This document shows positions 21,993-35,000 of a DNA stretch of 64,000 nt, one piece after another. The position numbers and the translations under genes are program-made. A model generated the notes under the pieces. It ran no database searches. It saw only the letters and a list, made by a program, of their open reading frames with translations, and was not told the origin of the DNA. Within the stretch, counting starts at the first letter, position 1; every line of letters begins with the position of its first letter. Origin of the DNA: Bombyx mori. Taxonomy: Eukaryota > Arthropoda > Insecta > Lepidoptera > Bombycidae. Location of the stretch: NCBI RefSeq assembly GCF_030269925.1, contig NC_085129.1, positions 20,327,501 through 20,391,500 of the forward strand, given 5' to 3'.

Positions 21993-23809
21993 ACAGCAGA
22001 AAGTAGGAATGTGGAAGGTGCTTTTTAATTTTGCAGAGCAGTCCTTTATGCCAAACCCGATCAAAAGCTTGTTGCACGTCGAGAAAAGCAGCCGAACAGT
22101 ACTCTTTCCTCTCCAGACAATGTCTTATTGTGCAATACACTCTGTGTACCTGTTCTATGGTTGAGTGGTGCTTCCGGAAGCCAAATTGGTGGTCAGGTAT
22201 TACATGGCATGTATCTAGGCAAGGAGATAATCGTGCCAAGATGATCCTTTCCCATAACTTTGACAAAACCGGTGTCAGGCTTATAGGGCGATAAGAAGAC
22301 AACTCGTTAGGCGGTTTACCAGGTTTTTGGATCATCACAATTTGGGATGTTTTCCAGAGTGCAGGGAAATGCGATATTCTCAATGTGGCATTGACAAGAA
22401 TAGTCAAAAAGAGAATGCACCTCCTAGGGAGCTCTTTCAACAGTCTGGGGGTAACCAAGTCAAATCCAGGCGCTTTATTACGGTCCATTTTGACTATTTC
22501 TCTAGCAATCTCTTTTGGTGTAGTAGGACTCAGGGGTAAGCATAATTGCAAGTCTTGCTTTAATACTCGATTTATTTCGGGTTCCTCTGGACTATCCGTA
22601 TTGTTGGGTTTAAATACTTCAGCCAGGTATATAGCGAAGGCCTGAGATTTTTCCTGGTCAGTTCGCGCCCATTTATTACCGAATCTTAAAGGCGGAGAGC
22701 ACCGTTGCGGCTGTGGGAGGTACTTTGTTGCCTTCCAGAGGTTGTGAGAGCCATTTGCATTTGGAGACATTTTTTCCAATCTCTGCTTGAGTGAATCGTT
22801 TGAAGCTTAATCCAGAAGATCTTTGAGTTCTTTAATAGCTCGATTTAGTCTGGTTTTATCCGCACATCGGTGGGTTGTCTGCCAAATTTTGCGAAGGCGA
22901 CGTTTGGCGGCGATTTTTTCCTTGACAACAAGAGGGACCGGCGCCTCTCTCGAAGGACCCTTCAGTTCAGGTGTACTAGACCAAGCCGCCACTTGAATAA
23001 GGTTTGTAATATAGGCATGCGTCGTCAACGTCATCTTTGGTTTTTAGTGGGATACATAGGTTTATGTTTGATTCGAGGAATTCCCGAAAACATTGCCAAT
23101 CAGTTTTATAATTGTGGAGATAGACGGTATGGGTATCGCTGGGCATGGCCATTGAGCTAAGCGTAAGCAAGACAGGTGAATGGTCAGAGCTGCCGTCGAG
23201 ACTTGCCTTTATCAGAGTATTTTGTGCGCTGATACCCTTAGTAACAAAGAAATCCAGGAGGTCAGGTATTTTGTTACTGTCTGTAGGCCAATATGTCGGC
23301 TCTCCAGTTGTCATAGCTAACAAGTGATTATTTTCAATGCTCTTTTTTAATTCCCGATCTCTAGTTACTGTTAATCTTGAGCCCCAGTATGTATGCTTGG
23401 CATTCCAATCGCCACCAGCATTGAATTGGTTACCTAAAGACATAAAAAACTCAGTAAACATTTTCTCCTTTATTGCGTGGCGCGGTGGACAGTATATTGC
23501 AGAAAGAATTAGGGGTCCGGAACGATCCTCCACCCTTACAGTTGTGGCTTGGAGATAGGGAGCCGCAGTAGATTCCAGGAGGTAATGCTTTATACTGTTT
23601 TTGATAATTATCGCGGTGCCAGCGTGGGCCCCTCCATCAGGATGACAGGTGATGTACACCAAAAAGCCTGGAACACATTCTGCTTCTTGGTGTGGTGTGC
23701 GATTCAGAGATAAGACAAACATCAAGCTTATTAGATTTGATGAACGTCTCTAGTTCGTTTTTATTAGGGGCTAGGCCGTTGATGTTCCAAGTGGCAATAT
23801 GCAGCGAGG

Positions 23810-25159
23810 TCATTTTAGAAGCTTGGAGACGAGAGAAGTAATAAGACTCACTAAGGAGCCTATTTGTTGTAATAGGAGGTCCATTTTCTCACTTTGTTTA
23901 AGTAGGATATTTTCCAGTTTGTTGTAGGATTGTTGATTAGATTGGGAATTCTTCCCATCGGCGACTTCAGCATAAGTTCGTTGTTGAGTTGGTCTTTCGA
24001 TACCTTCAGTTTTTGTCGATGTGGAGCTGATTGGATTTATAGGCAAGGCTGTGATAGATAGAGCGGATTGCCTTTCTCTTGGAGTTAAGTTTTTGTTTCT
24101 TCGGGCAAGGATTTCCTTGTAAATTTCGCAGCCTTTGTAGTTAGCCGGGTGGTCACACAAGCAGAGAGCGCATTTAGCCGGTGTGGTTCTATCTTTCTTT
24201 TGGCAATCTGAGGTTTTGTGACCCTCACCGCATTTAACGCACCTATATGGTCTCATGCAGTTATTTTTTGAGTGGCCGTAGCGCTGGCAACGTTGACATT
24301 GAACAATGCTTTTTGACTTGCGAGGATCCTCTATCTTGACCTTTTGGTCAAATATATGGGTTATATTCTTGGCTGCCGGGTTATTTACGCTGGGCTCAAT
24401 GTTTACAAAGAATGTAGATGTAGGTTTCTTGTCAGGTCCGTAACGTGCATTGATGATTTCGCCTTTAATTTTATTGTTAGTTGCCTCAATGGCTTCAGTT
24501 ATCGCTTCATGGGGTGTGCTGTGGTGGAGGTCTTTTATAACAATGCGATAGCATTTGATATCTTTAGGGGTGAATGTGTGTCCTATGAGTCCATTTGCTC
24601 TTATTACCGCTATGATTTTTTTATACTCCTCAGCATTGTTAACCAGAAAGTGAAGTAGGTTTTTATTAATTAGTTTAAATTTGAAATCGTCTTTGCTGCT
24701 GACGGTTTGAAGTAACTTCGATAGCTCTGTAACATCTTCTATACCATTGAGTACTATAGGTGGAGGTTTGCTGGGTTTAGGGCGATCGGTAGTGCATGGT
24801 TCATCCGTTGCGTCTAGAGGTAAGGTGCTGAAGCGGTTTTTCACAGTGGTACTTGGGGCCTCTGGTGAGGAACTGGAGTACTTTCTTTTCTTACTGCTTC
24901 TGCTATTGGGTGATGGTACCCTTTGCCATGGTGGAGGAGCAGGGAGTTGAGGAATGTCGTCCAGCAAGGTTGCTACCGGTGTGATACTGGCTACATTTGG
25001 TTGATCTACATTGGTCGTATCTTGTGGTGACTTTCCCAGGTTGGAAAGGGATGACGAACGTTGTCGGTCAAACAAGCCTGGAAGGAGTGCTTGCTGAGTA
25101 AGCAGTTTGTGTTGTGGTTGAGGGTTTTTTAAGCGATTTAATTTCATTTTTGTTCCCAC
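23810..25159 (-). CDS. J1 ORF1: Gag-like zinc-knuckle protein, 449 aa, intact
   Basis: ORF1 proteins of Jockey-type LINEs coat the element's RNA. This ORF has a low-complexity Pro/Ser-rich first third with a basic SSKKRKYSSSSPE run. It has a central associated domain (CYRIVIKDLHHSTPHEAITE, residues about 200-290). Three zinc knuckles follow: CQRCQRYGHSKNNC, CVKCGEGHKTSDC and CALCLCDHPANYKGC, typical of insect Jockey Gag. A C-terminal Leu/Ile-rich helix ends SKLLK. The stop TGA (23812-23810) overlaps the ORF2 ATG (23813-23811) as ATGA. The ORF is unbroken, in contrast to ORF2. Confidence 0.88.
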   Translation of the reverse strand: MGTKMKLNRLKNPQPQHKLLTQQALLPGLFDRQRSSSLSNLGKSPQDTTNVDQPNVASITPVATLLDDIPQLPAPPPWQRVPSPNSRSSKKRKYSSSSPEAPSTTVKNRFSTLPLDATDEPCTTDRPKPSKPPPIVLNGIEDVTELSKLLQTVSSKDDFKFKLINKNLLHFLVNNAEEYKKIIAVIRANGLIGHTFTPKDIKCYRIVIKDLHHSTPHEAITEAIEATNNKIKGEIINARYGPDKKPTSTFFVNIEPSVNNPAAKNITHIFDQKVKIEDPRKSKSIVQCQRCQRYGHSKNNCMRPYRCVKCGEGHKTSDCQKKDRTTPAKCALCLCDHPANYKGCEIYKEILARRNKNLTPRERQSALSITALPINPISSTSTKTEGIERPTQQRTYAEVADGKNSQSNQQSYNKLENILLKQSEKMDLLLQQIGSLVSLITSLVSKLLK

Positions 25160-25699
25160 GAGAAGGGTCGAATTATTGGTAGCTCACAGGGTGACGCCCA
25201 TTCCTGTGAGAAGGCACTATACAACGATGTGGCCAGGTCCATCGAGGTTGGCGCTAGAGACTGAATTCCCTCAGCCATTCATCCTATCGGCACGTTTCCC
25301 ACCTTAGGATTGGGATTATTTTTTATGGAGGTTGTCTTCCTCTTAACCCAGGCAATTAAGCCAAGGTCACCGTTCTCACGAGACATGACCGCAAGTTTAC
25401 GGATTGCAGAAGTCATTTCCTACTTCTACGGGAACTAGCTGCTAAGCCCGCTAGTAGGTTAGTTGACCGCCGCCTACGACTCGGCGTTTGTTGTTCTTCA
25501 GCACCACCCAGGGGACACGTGTAGGGTTGTGGTTAGGTAGCTCCTACGGACGCGAACAACTTTGTCCTCCGAGCACGACATATGAACAGCATTCATTGCC
25601 TAGGGTTGCATGGCGTGGTGTGCCAAGATCTTAAGGTTGGATCTGGAACCCGTACGCACTTAACCGTGACGGGTCTTTTCAATGTCAAAACTGATTTAA

Positions 25700-26006
25700 T
25701 AACCCTTAAAACAAACTATTGTCTGATATTTAAATAGTTTATTTTTAAAAGATGATTTGCGTAATTTTTTTTTTTTTATTTATTTCCGCGAGTCGTAGGT
25801 CACGGCGAATTAAAATAAAAATTATTCTATATTAACGAAATGTCGTATTATTATTTAAAACTGGCCGCTTATTCTATTAGTGATACGTTGTCTAATTACG
25901 CGCATTTAAACTTGCGTGCTTGTTGCTAGTTCGCCAGAAATTTGTCAGTAGTCCGTCTGTCGTCGTAATTTTGTTAAATTACAGCCCGTAAATAAGTAGT
26001 TTCAGA
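25700..26006 (+). promoter_or_regulatory. Putative promoter and 5' UTR of FAR B
   Basis: This segment matches the DNA just upstream of FAR C (57770-58072) and is not found upstream of FAR A. It contains an arthropod initiator-type TCAGT at 25946-25950 (ATTTGTCAGTAGTCC), about 60 nt before the ATG, and AT-rich DNA further up (ATATTTAAATAG near 25718). TTTCAG just before the ATG looks like a leftover acceptor. It could instead be intron, if an exon lies further upstream. Confidence 0.4.
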
Positions 26007-29000
26007 ATGGACAGCGCTCTGGCTTTGGAGATCGAGCAGGTCTCGCGTCAGAAGGCGCTGGAGGAGGAAGCGCTTCGCGGCGAGTCGGCTGTGCGGCAGT
26101 TCTACGCGGGAACCACAGCGCTGATCACTGGAGGGACGGGCTTCATCGGGAAACAACTCATAGAGAAGCTTCTAAGGTGAAAGGTGTTGCCTTAAACAAC
26201 TTACAACTCAAATTAGATTCGTAAAGTTGATATTGCGTGGACAGATAGTTTATAATACTGGGAGTACAACCAAGCCACTGAGGACTTTTGTAAGCATTAA
26301 AAAGGACATATGATAGCGTTGAGGGAATATCAAGGGGCATTGATTCTGGAGTGGGATGGTACGTGGCAGGAACGGTCTCTGGAAGCGTACTGCCTATAGC
26401 CCCAATTAAATAGTGACAATGTCTTGTGATGTCGGGTCTCAGACGTGTCGCGGGTTCGCTGAATATTGTAAATCCCGCGAACCATCGTTCACTTCAGTGC
26501 CTTACTCGTTTCGGCACGAGTTTCTGTTCTGTTTCTCGATGAAGCCAGCACTTTAATTAAAGCATTTAGTGTTCGGTGCCACTGAGTACTTGTACGCGTC
26601 TCGTGTGCTCTAAGGCCGAAGCAAGGTAATGGAAACAATCGGATATGTTTTTACGAACACAAAAGTCTTTCAGTCCACAGATTTCTAGTTTTTTTGTTTC
26701 TGTATTCGATCTATCGATTTGATTTCGATTTTTTATTATTTATTGCTTAGATGGATGGACGAGCTCAGAATCCACCTGATGTCAAGTGGTTACTGGAGCC
26801 CATAGACATTTACGACTTAAATGCGCTACCCGCCACTGCTTCACGGCAGAAATATGCAGGGTGGTGGTACCTTTTTTTTTATTATTGCTTAGTGTGTGGA
26901 CGAGCTCACAGCCCACCTGGTGTTAAGTGGTTACTGGAGCCCATAGACATCTACAACGTAAATGCGCCACACACCTTGAGATATAAGTTCTAAGGTCTTA
27001 GTATAGTCACAACGGCTGCCCCACCCTCCAAACCGAAACGCATTATTGCTTCACGGCAGAAATAGGCGGTGGTACCTACCCGTGCGGACTCACAAGAGGT
27101 GTTCCTTCACCGTGGAAGTCAATCGTGAACATTTGATAAGTACGTATTTCATCAGAAAATTGGTACCCACCTGAGATTCGAACACCGGTGCATCACTACA
27201 TACGAATGCACCGGACGTCTTATCCTTTAGGCCACGACGACTTATTCGATATCGACGGTTCGCGCTCTAAGGGTTATGGACCGACCCGATATCCAGCGCG
27301 AATAGCAAAAATCTCTGTAGAGTTTCTCAAGATCTCTTCAAAGATTCATCAGATCCAATTCTTCCACTGTCCGCCCCTTCAGAAATCAGCTCAACGCGTT
27401 GCCTGTTTCAGATCGTGCGACGTTAAGCGGCTTTACATATTGGCACGATCGAAAAAGGGACTGTCTATGGAAGAAAGGCTCCAGTTACAATTTAAAGATC
27501 CTGTTAGTACGTTTTTTTAATGAACCATTATTTTTGTTACAGCGCCATCTATAGTGTATTGTAAAAACTGAACACTTGAAAACTGTCAATGGCCCACTGT
27601 TACCAAACTAGATGTCGCTGTAACACATTAACCCACAATCAGGATTAAACTAAGATAAAAATTCTATAATCTCAATACTTATTTTAATATATTAGCTGGT
27701 AGTGTGCGCTCTCATTACCAAACAGGTCGTTGTCCGTGGTTATTCACGGAAATAGCTCTGTCTCTGCAATCTTCAAGTATATTTAGAATGATTAAACAAA
27801 AAATCTTATTAAAATCTACACGCATCGATCGGATGGGAATAGATTAGTACTGCATGAGAGCAACGTTGGCATCACGTCCGTACCAAATATTAAGTGTATT
27901 AATATTAACTGCGTTTTTTTTTTTTTTTTTTATTGCCTTTGTAGGCAGACGGGCATACGGCCCACCTGATGGTGAGTGGTTACCGTCGCCCATGGACTTC
28001 AGCAATGCCAGGGGCAGAGCCAAGCCGCTGCCTACCGAATTGGACTGTCATTCATTAGTCCTAAAGTGAGGTTATATTATGTGTATTATCTATGGGCTAA
28101 ATCGCTTAATGTCACTATTTGTGGCGGGTAGCCATCATACAACGCAAGATAATTGACAGATACCTGAATCTCGCTTACGACATTTTCAAGATAAAGCGCA
28201 TATATACAAGTTCCGAACAACAACATTCGGACCGTCGGTCTACCGAGCAATATCACCCGCTCGGTGGAAGATCTTCCCTTTGTCGTATACCTACATATTA
28301 AATTCCCATTCAAACTCAACTTACTCAACTGACATAAGCAACCCGATAGTGTTGTCAGCCTCCATTTTACAATACGCCCAAGTTACAGTTTTAACGTTCC
28401 ACGGCAGCTAAACGTATATAATTTTCGCGCTTCGACTTATTTAATCTGGATTAAAATGGAATACTTTTAATTCTCTTAACTTTGCCAGCATTACGCCAAT
28501 TATCTTATCCTGCCCAGCATTAGGACGGCGACTCCAACGATACAGTTTGCTTTCCATTCCTTCGTAGTAGCAATATCTGTTCACTTCTTTTCCCGCGCAA
28601 TTCGATGTTTGATGGATAAGACAGTAAATGTAATACTAGAATTCTTTCTCGTGTCTTAAGGTGGGTGGCGGTAAATACCATATCATCGCGACTCTGGGCT
28701 TTTGTACCAAACTAACCGGCCATCGTTCTCGTTGAACCCGTCGCTTGCGACGAAGGGCTCGACGAGTAAATAAACCCTCAGACACAGCCCACTGAGTTTC
28801 TCGCTAGATCTTCTCAGTGGTACGCGTTTTCGATCCGGTGATGGATTCTGCGAATCACGACTCTTGCTAGGGTTTGTGTTAGCAACGTCGTCAGGTTTGA
28901 GCCCCGTGAGCTCACCTAATAGATAAGGTAACGCTGAAATAGCCTCTCAAGGCTATCAGCTTAGGTAGGAAAAAAAGGAAATCAAGCGTTGCATGGATGC

Positions 29001-32000
29001 CCATTTTCCCAGATATATAAATAAAATAAACCAACAACGCTCTTATCGAATTAGTTCTATAAATTTAGGGCCATATTTTATTACCTACACTATACATTTC
29101 CTTCATCTTGGAAGCTGTTCTTGAGCATTTATTTATTGTTTAAGGTATACGACAATTTACGGTCTCAACAACCAGATTTCGCTCGGAAAGTGATACCTGT
29201 CGAAGGTGACATCTCAGAACTAGGCGTCGGCTTGAACGACGAAGACAGGATGAAGCTTGAGCAAGAGGTATTTTGAATTGGCCTAAACTTCCAAAGCTAC
29301 ATTACACACACTATTAATTAACGGGTTCTTACTACTATTTTCGCTTAATTACGGTGTAAACGGTATTTTCAGAATACTTTTAAAATTTCTTAAAATTATT
29401 CATTGTATTTTCATTGCACTGTCGATTGCACGGTGTACCTATAGTAATAATTGAGATGACATCTGTCATGTACTTATTGTCTATTTGTCAATGTTTTTAT
29501 TGATGATCACTTTGTTGGTGCAACATAAATAAATAAATAAAGGTAATGGTTTTTACATTAGTCAGGGCTATTGATGGAGTTCCAGTGGTAACAGCAAAAC
29601 CGAATTAGAAAGTGGGCAGACAGATTTTTCTGCTAAACATCTTAAAGTCAACCTACCCTTGAAGCTTGGCGCTCGCAACACTTCTCCTCCTGATCCAGAC
29701 TTGGTGCCTTTAAAGCACATTTCCTCCACGTGCAACTAAACCCACATACTCTTAACCACCGGTCACCGTCTTCGTCGAACTCGTCGATCACGACGAAGAA
29801 TTCGTCGAGCGAACTGACCTATAGACAAGGTCTGACACAGCCCTACTAATTTTTTCGCCGGATCTTCTCAGTGGGTCGCGTTTCCGATCCGGTGGTAGAT
29901 TCTGCGAAGCACTGCTCTTGCTAGGGCCAGTGTTACCAACTTCCACCGAGCCCCGTGAGCTCACCTACTCGCCCGGTGAATCTAGTATGACCCCTTGAGG
30001 TTACTAGAATAGACGAATTTTAATTGTGCGTTACAGGCGAATGTCATATTCCACGTGGCCGCCACGACCAGGTTCGAAGAGCCACTAAAGAAGGCCACAT
30101 TCATCAACGTCAGAGGAACCAGGGAGATCCTTGAATTGGCCAAATGCTGCAAAAATCTAAGGTGTTTTTTCTTCTTCTTTCTGTTTAACGAATCTGGCCT
30201 CGTAAATTAAGGCTTAATTTGCTTCTGTTCTAAAACGGAAGTTTGTATCGAATGTAATGTCCAAATTTTGTGCTTCGATGGGTGAAAAGCTCACGATCCA
30301 TCTGGTGTTAAGTGGTTACACCTCAACTCACGGATCGTTTGGAACCTCTGGGTCTGCGGAGGGACTTCGGTTCTCTCTGTATTTTATACCGTATGTTCCA
30401 TGGGGAGTGCTCTGAGGAATTGTTCGAGATGATATCGGCATCTCGTTTTTACCATCGCACCGCCCGCCATCGGAGTAGAGTTCATCCGTACTACCTGGAG
30501 CCACTGCGGTCATCCACAGTGCGTTTCCAGAGATCTTTTTTGCCACGTACCATCCGGCTATGGAATGAGCTCCCCTCCACGGTGTTTCCCGAGCGCTATG
30601 ATATGTCCTTCTTCAAACGAGGCTTGTGGAGAGTATTAAGCGGTAGGCAGCGGCTTGGCTCTGCCCCTGGCATTGCTGAAGTCCATGGGCAACGGTAACC
30701 ACTCACCATCAGGTGGGCCGTATGCTCGTCAGCCTACAAGGGCAATAAAAAAAAAAAAACTTTTGTGGCTTTTGATTTTTGTTATACTATGTTACTCCTT
30801 TAACGTGGACGCCATTCTTGAATGTCTGTTAATTGCATAGATTGTTGGACGAGCTCAAAGCCCATCTGGTGTTAAGTGGTTACCGGAGCCCATAGACATC
30901 TACAACGTAAATGCGGCCACCCACCTTGAGATATGAGTTCTAAGGTCTCAGTATAGTTACAACGGCTGCCCGTACCTACGTATTATAAAATCGGTTCGAG
31001 GTTGCAGGATTCCACCGGGCGTCTTATCCTTTAAGCCACGATGTCTTTGAAATCGAGGCACACTAAATATCTGTTTCATTTTTCTTCTAGATGCTTCGTA
31101 CACGTGTCAACTGCGTTCTTCAATGCCACGAAGACCAAAATAAATCACACCATTGAGGAGAAATTCTATGAAAGCCCTATCCCTCCGGAAGTCATGATAC
31201 AGCTCGCGGAGACAGTCGAAGAATGCAGACTCAACGCGATCACTGCTGAGTGAGTAGACGAGCCGAAGTGAACACGCGCGTCACTTGGGTGGATGAGAGC
31301 TCTGGGACCGAGGGTCATGAGGGCACGTGCAGACAGCAGTAGTTTGAAATCGGCCATGTGTAATGAATTCCTGTTTTCAGTTTGATAAGGGACTGGCCCA
31401 ACACGTACTGCTTCACGAAGGCCATAGCGGAGGATGTCGTGCGTACAATGGGCAAGGCTTTACCTGTGGCCATAGTGAGGCCACCCGCAGGCAAGTATTC
31501 AAGGGCTCTTCTTTCCGAAATAGTATAGTTTAACACCGGACCTCTTATGTGACGATCGAAGCAATCCATTATATTTTCCGTTTTCAGTTGCCTGCACGCT
31601 CAATGAACCCACACCTGGATGGCTGGATATGAGCTCGGTGATCGGTCCCAGCGGGGTAAGTTGTGACTGTCTAAATTAGCTGTTGCAGGTTGATGTGGAT
31701 GGACGATTGTCATATATTCTCTATCTCCGACGTGTCTAAACTTGGAAACTATTTCGTCATCATCATTAAAAGCCTCTTCCAAAGCACGCCACGCGAACTA
31801 TACTGCGTGTATCATTACTTTACATTGTTACTAGGCGTCCTACATTATGGCACTATTTACGGGTCCACGGTCTCCTCTCCGGAATTCGTCTACCCCAATG
31901 TTCCTTGATTGGACCTTAATTTATTATAGCATCAACCTATCACACTGGAGAGACGAGTCTCGCTGACCAAACAAAGTAGTTATAACCACGAGAGCTATTT

Positions 32001-35000
32001 TGAATCTTGACTTCCAACTTTAATTGCTCTCAAGGCAGGAACAGTATTGTTTGACTGTCATTCCCGATCCTGCGGAAAGAATGGAAAGCAGTCGACGTCG
32101 CCCCAAACACGTCATTTCGGATCCTCCCGATCCACTAACCGTGCTTTTAGGTACCTCAAGCATCGGTCACCGTTCTCGACGAACCCGTCGCTTGCGACGA
32201 AGGGCTCGACGAGTAAATTAACCCTCAGACACAGCCCACTGAGTTTCTCGCCGGATCTTCTCAGTGGGTCGCGTTTCCGATCCGGTGGTAGATTCTGCGA
32301 AGCACGGCTCTTGCTAGGGTTCGTGTTAGCAACGTCATCAGGTTTGAGCCCCGTGAGCTCACTTACTAGTTAAGGTTCCGCTGAAATAGCCTCTCAAGGC
32401 TATCAGGTTAGCGAGGAAAAAAAAAAAATTGACTGATGGCGGGAGCCGGCTCACTGAGTCGGTTGTTGCCGAACGTCGGTGGTCCCGACATGGTGGTGTG
32501 CCGCCTCTACACGGGGGTGGTGCGGTCGATGGCACTGTACGGGGCTCCCGTGTGGTGCCACGCCCTGATCCGCGACAACGTCACGGCGTTGCGACGTCCG
32601 CAGCTTCAGGTCAGGCAGCGGTCAGGACGGTTCGCAGGTACCGCACCGTCTCATTCGAGGCGGCGTGCGTGCTCACCGGGACGCCTCCCTGGGACCTGGA
32701 AGCGGAGGCGCTCGTTGCGGATTACGCGTGGCGATGTGATCTCCGCTCTAGGGGGGAGCTGCATCCCGGCGCGGCGGAAGTTCGAGCGCGGAAGCTTCAA
32801 TCTTGGCGTGCCGTGCTCGAGGCGTGCTCTCGCCGCCTGGCGGACCCCGCCTACGGGCGACGGACCGTCGAGGCGATCCACCCGGTCCTCTCGGACTGGG
32901 TGAATCGCGACCGAGGACGTCTCACCTTCCGAGCGATGCAGGTGCTCACAGGACACGGCTGTTTCGGTCGCTACCTGCACCTCGTAGGAGGGAGCCGACG
33001 CCGAAGTGCCACCACTGCAGTGGCTGCAACGAGGACACGGCGGAGCACACGCTGGCGTACTGCCCCCCTTTCGCGGAGCAAAAATAGGACCGGACTTGTC
33101 GCTCCCGACCATAGTGGCTACGATGCTGAGTCCCGGCAGGCAATGCTCGACTACTGCGAGTCCACCATCTCGCGAAGGAGGCGGGGGAACAGGAGCGGGA
33201 GAGCTCTTCTTCCCTCTCGGCGCCGTGCCGCCGCCGTCGAGCCGGGGGTCGGAGGAGGGCGTTTGTCTAGCACCGGCCCCTATGAGAAGGCAGTCTCCTA
33301 CCGGTGACGGTCACGGGGCGACCTAAGGGGGTTGAGGCTGCGCCGCACGCTACCGTCTCTCTAGCGCGCTGGCACCAGGAGGACGGGACGACGCGTCGGC
33401 GGCTGCGGACTGTGATGCGGTTCGCATTTTCGTCGGCGGTGTTGTCGCCGAACATACTGTGGAAGAGCAACCCGGTCGGCGATGTATCGCGTTCCGATCC
33501 AGCAGGCTGGTTCTAGCCCAGCGGGGTATCCCGGAACACCAGCGGCATCGCCCGGGCGGCCTGGTAGGGCCACCGTACCGCGGAGACCGACGTCGTTGGT
33601 CGTCGACTATCGCCTCGACGACCCGTCGGTCGGGCGTCCTCGGGGTGGCGCCGTGTGTCTGGTTGTAATGTTGACCGCGGGAAACCCCTTACTCTGACCG
33701 GGTTTTGACCCCCGACGGAGATCGGACGTCGGGTATAAGAGTGCAGGGGAGTCGTTTAGTGGGTGGGCCCCAAAATTCTTGGGCCCGCGGTCTGCTCCCA
33801 ACACCTTGCAGATCGTTGAGTTCCACATACTCGTAGAATGCTCGGCCACGGCCCGAAAAAAAAAGGAACTGTATTGTTATTCTCGTTAATATGGCAATTA
33901 GCTTCTTGCTTTGGCATTGTTGACAGCGTCAATTTTGTAAAAATCCTTAATATCTTAAATACGATCTGCGCGACGGAGGTTGAGATCGGACTATCGTATA
34001 TGGTTGGTGCTTCGTGAACTCCTCAGCACAGGAGGCACACATAGTGGTCCTTGGGCTTCAGGAAGCATTGAAATCCTGGCTGAATTTTCACCATTTTAAT
34101 CATAAAGACTGTTAAATTTTGGAAGTACCTGAGAAGCCACGTCCTGCTTTGTTTGATTTTCACATATTTCACTTTAGGTAATAAATTATCCCGCCAAAAT
34201 CCTTGATAGTTTTTTAAGTGATTTTATGACCTGGTAACTAAGACCTTTAGGTCAAGTCTTATTGTAATTTTAATGATTTTTTCTTTAAATATGAAATATG
34301 ACATTATGAAATGAAATGAAGTTGATTTTTTTTTTAACATATTTAAACCTAAAGAAAAACTAAATAGACAAAATAAAACAAATCACACAACTTCACTCCT
34401 CGCGTTCCTGCCAAAAAGTCTCTCCTCAGTTAATGCAGCGTGTTGGATGCTTGGGTTTCTTCAATAAAACTTCCACAATCGATTTTGTGCTTGTATTTCC
34501 TTTATACAGGTTTTTGTTAATTTTACGCTGCGAACAAGTTAGCTTGGTACGGCCATTTTTGAAGTGTTTTAAAATTGTGTCGGTGAACATAAATAAAATT
34601 TCAATATTGCTCAGTAAAATTTCGTAGGCGTTAACATCCTCCCCCCGTTGAAAGTCGATTCTTCGGGTGTCAACCCTCTAGTTCTTTTGCGGTAGGCAAA
34701 GCACACAGACGAACCAACGGGCGGCGCACGCAGCCTTTAGAAGTATTGACGTCAGCGACTCGAGGTACTCCATCATTTGGACCATAAAATAGTCTGGATA
34801 TGCGTCCAAGTGTCCAGCAGAGAGGAGGAACATCATCTTCTTGCAACAGTACCAAATCTCCTACATTTGGTTTTGAAGAATTGGTCTTCCACTTGTGGCG
34901 TTGTTGAAGCTCAGCAATATATTCACGCTGCCAGCGCTGCCAAAAATGTCGATATATTTGCTGTAATCGAGCGTAGCGTTGCAAATTATTGTAGTTGCAG

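Larger units (their letters stand above)
17845..23813 (-). pseudogene. J1 ORF2: endonuclease and reverse transcriptase, broken
   Basis: The start codon overlaps the ORF1 stop. Endonuclease features in order: ATWNINGL, LISESH, SAIYCPP, GDWNAKHTYWGS and SSDHSPVLL. The RT region shows SYRPISLTPVLSKLWERII, DHQFGFRKHHST, FLDVQQAFDRVWHKGL, MPQGSVLGPVLYNIF and the active-site FADD. The C-terminal part (17845-18461) follows beyond the Harbinger insertion. The protein would prime reverse transcription at nicked chromosomal DNA. Breaks: a frame change near 23700, another between 22976 and 22807, a hairpin plus stop near 21955, and the Harbinger insertion at 18365-21653. Confidence 0.88.
17753..25570 (-). 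mobile_element. Jockey-like LINE J1, near full length, with nested elements
   Basis: The minus-strand non-LTR element is bounded by a 12-bp TSD GAGCACGACATA at 17741-17752 and 25571-25582. The flank of C (about 57626) shows the same sequence once, uninterrupted: a natural empty site. Without the Harbinger insertion the element is about 4.5 kb. It has a 5' UTR (25160-25570), ORF1 (23810-25159), ORF2 with endonuclease and RT (about 23813 to 17845), and a short 3' UTR. ORF2 carries a frameshift near 23700, another disruption near 22976-22807, and a fold-back hairpin with a stop at 21948-21992. Confidence 0.9.

Noticed and set aside
32429..33326. Open frames of 292, 155 and 106 aa in intron 7 of FAR B as a possible gene
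   Set aside because: They are pieces of one frameshifted R1-clade ORF2 in different frames. None is a separate gene.
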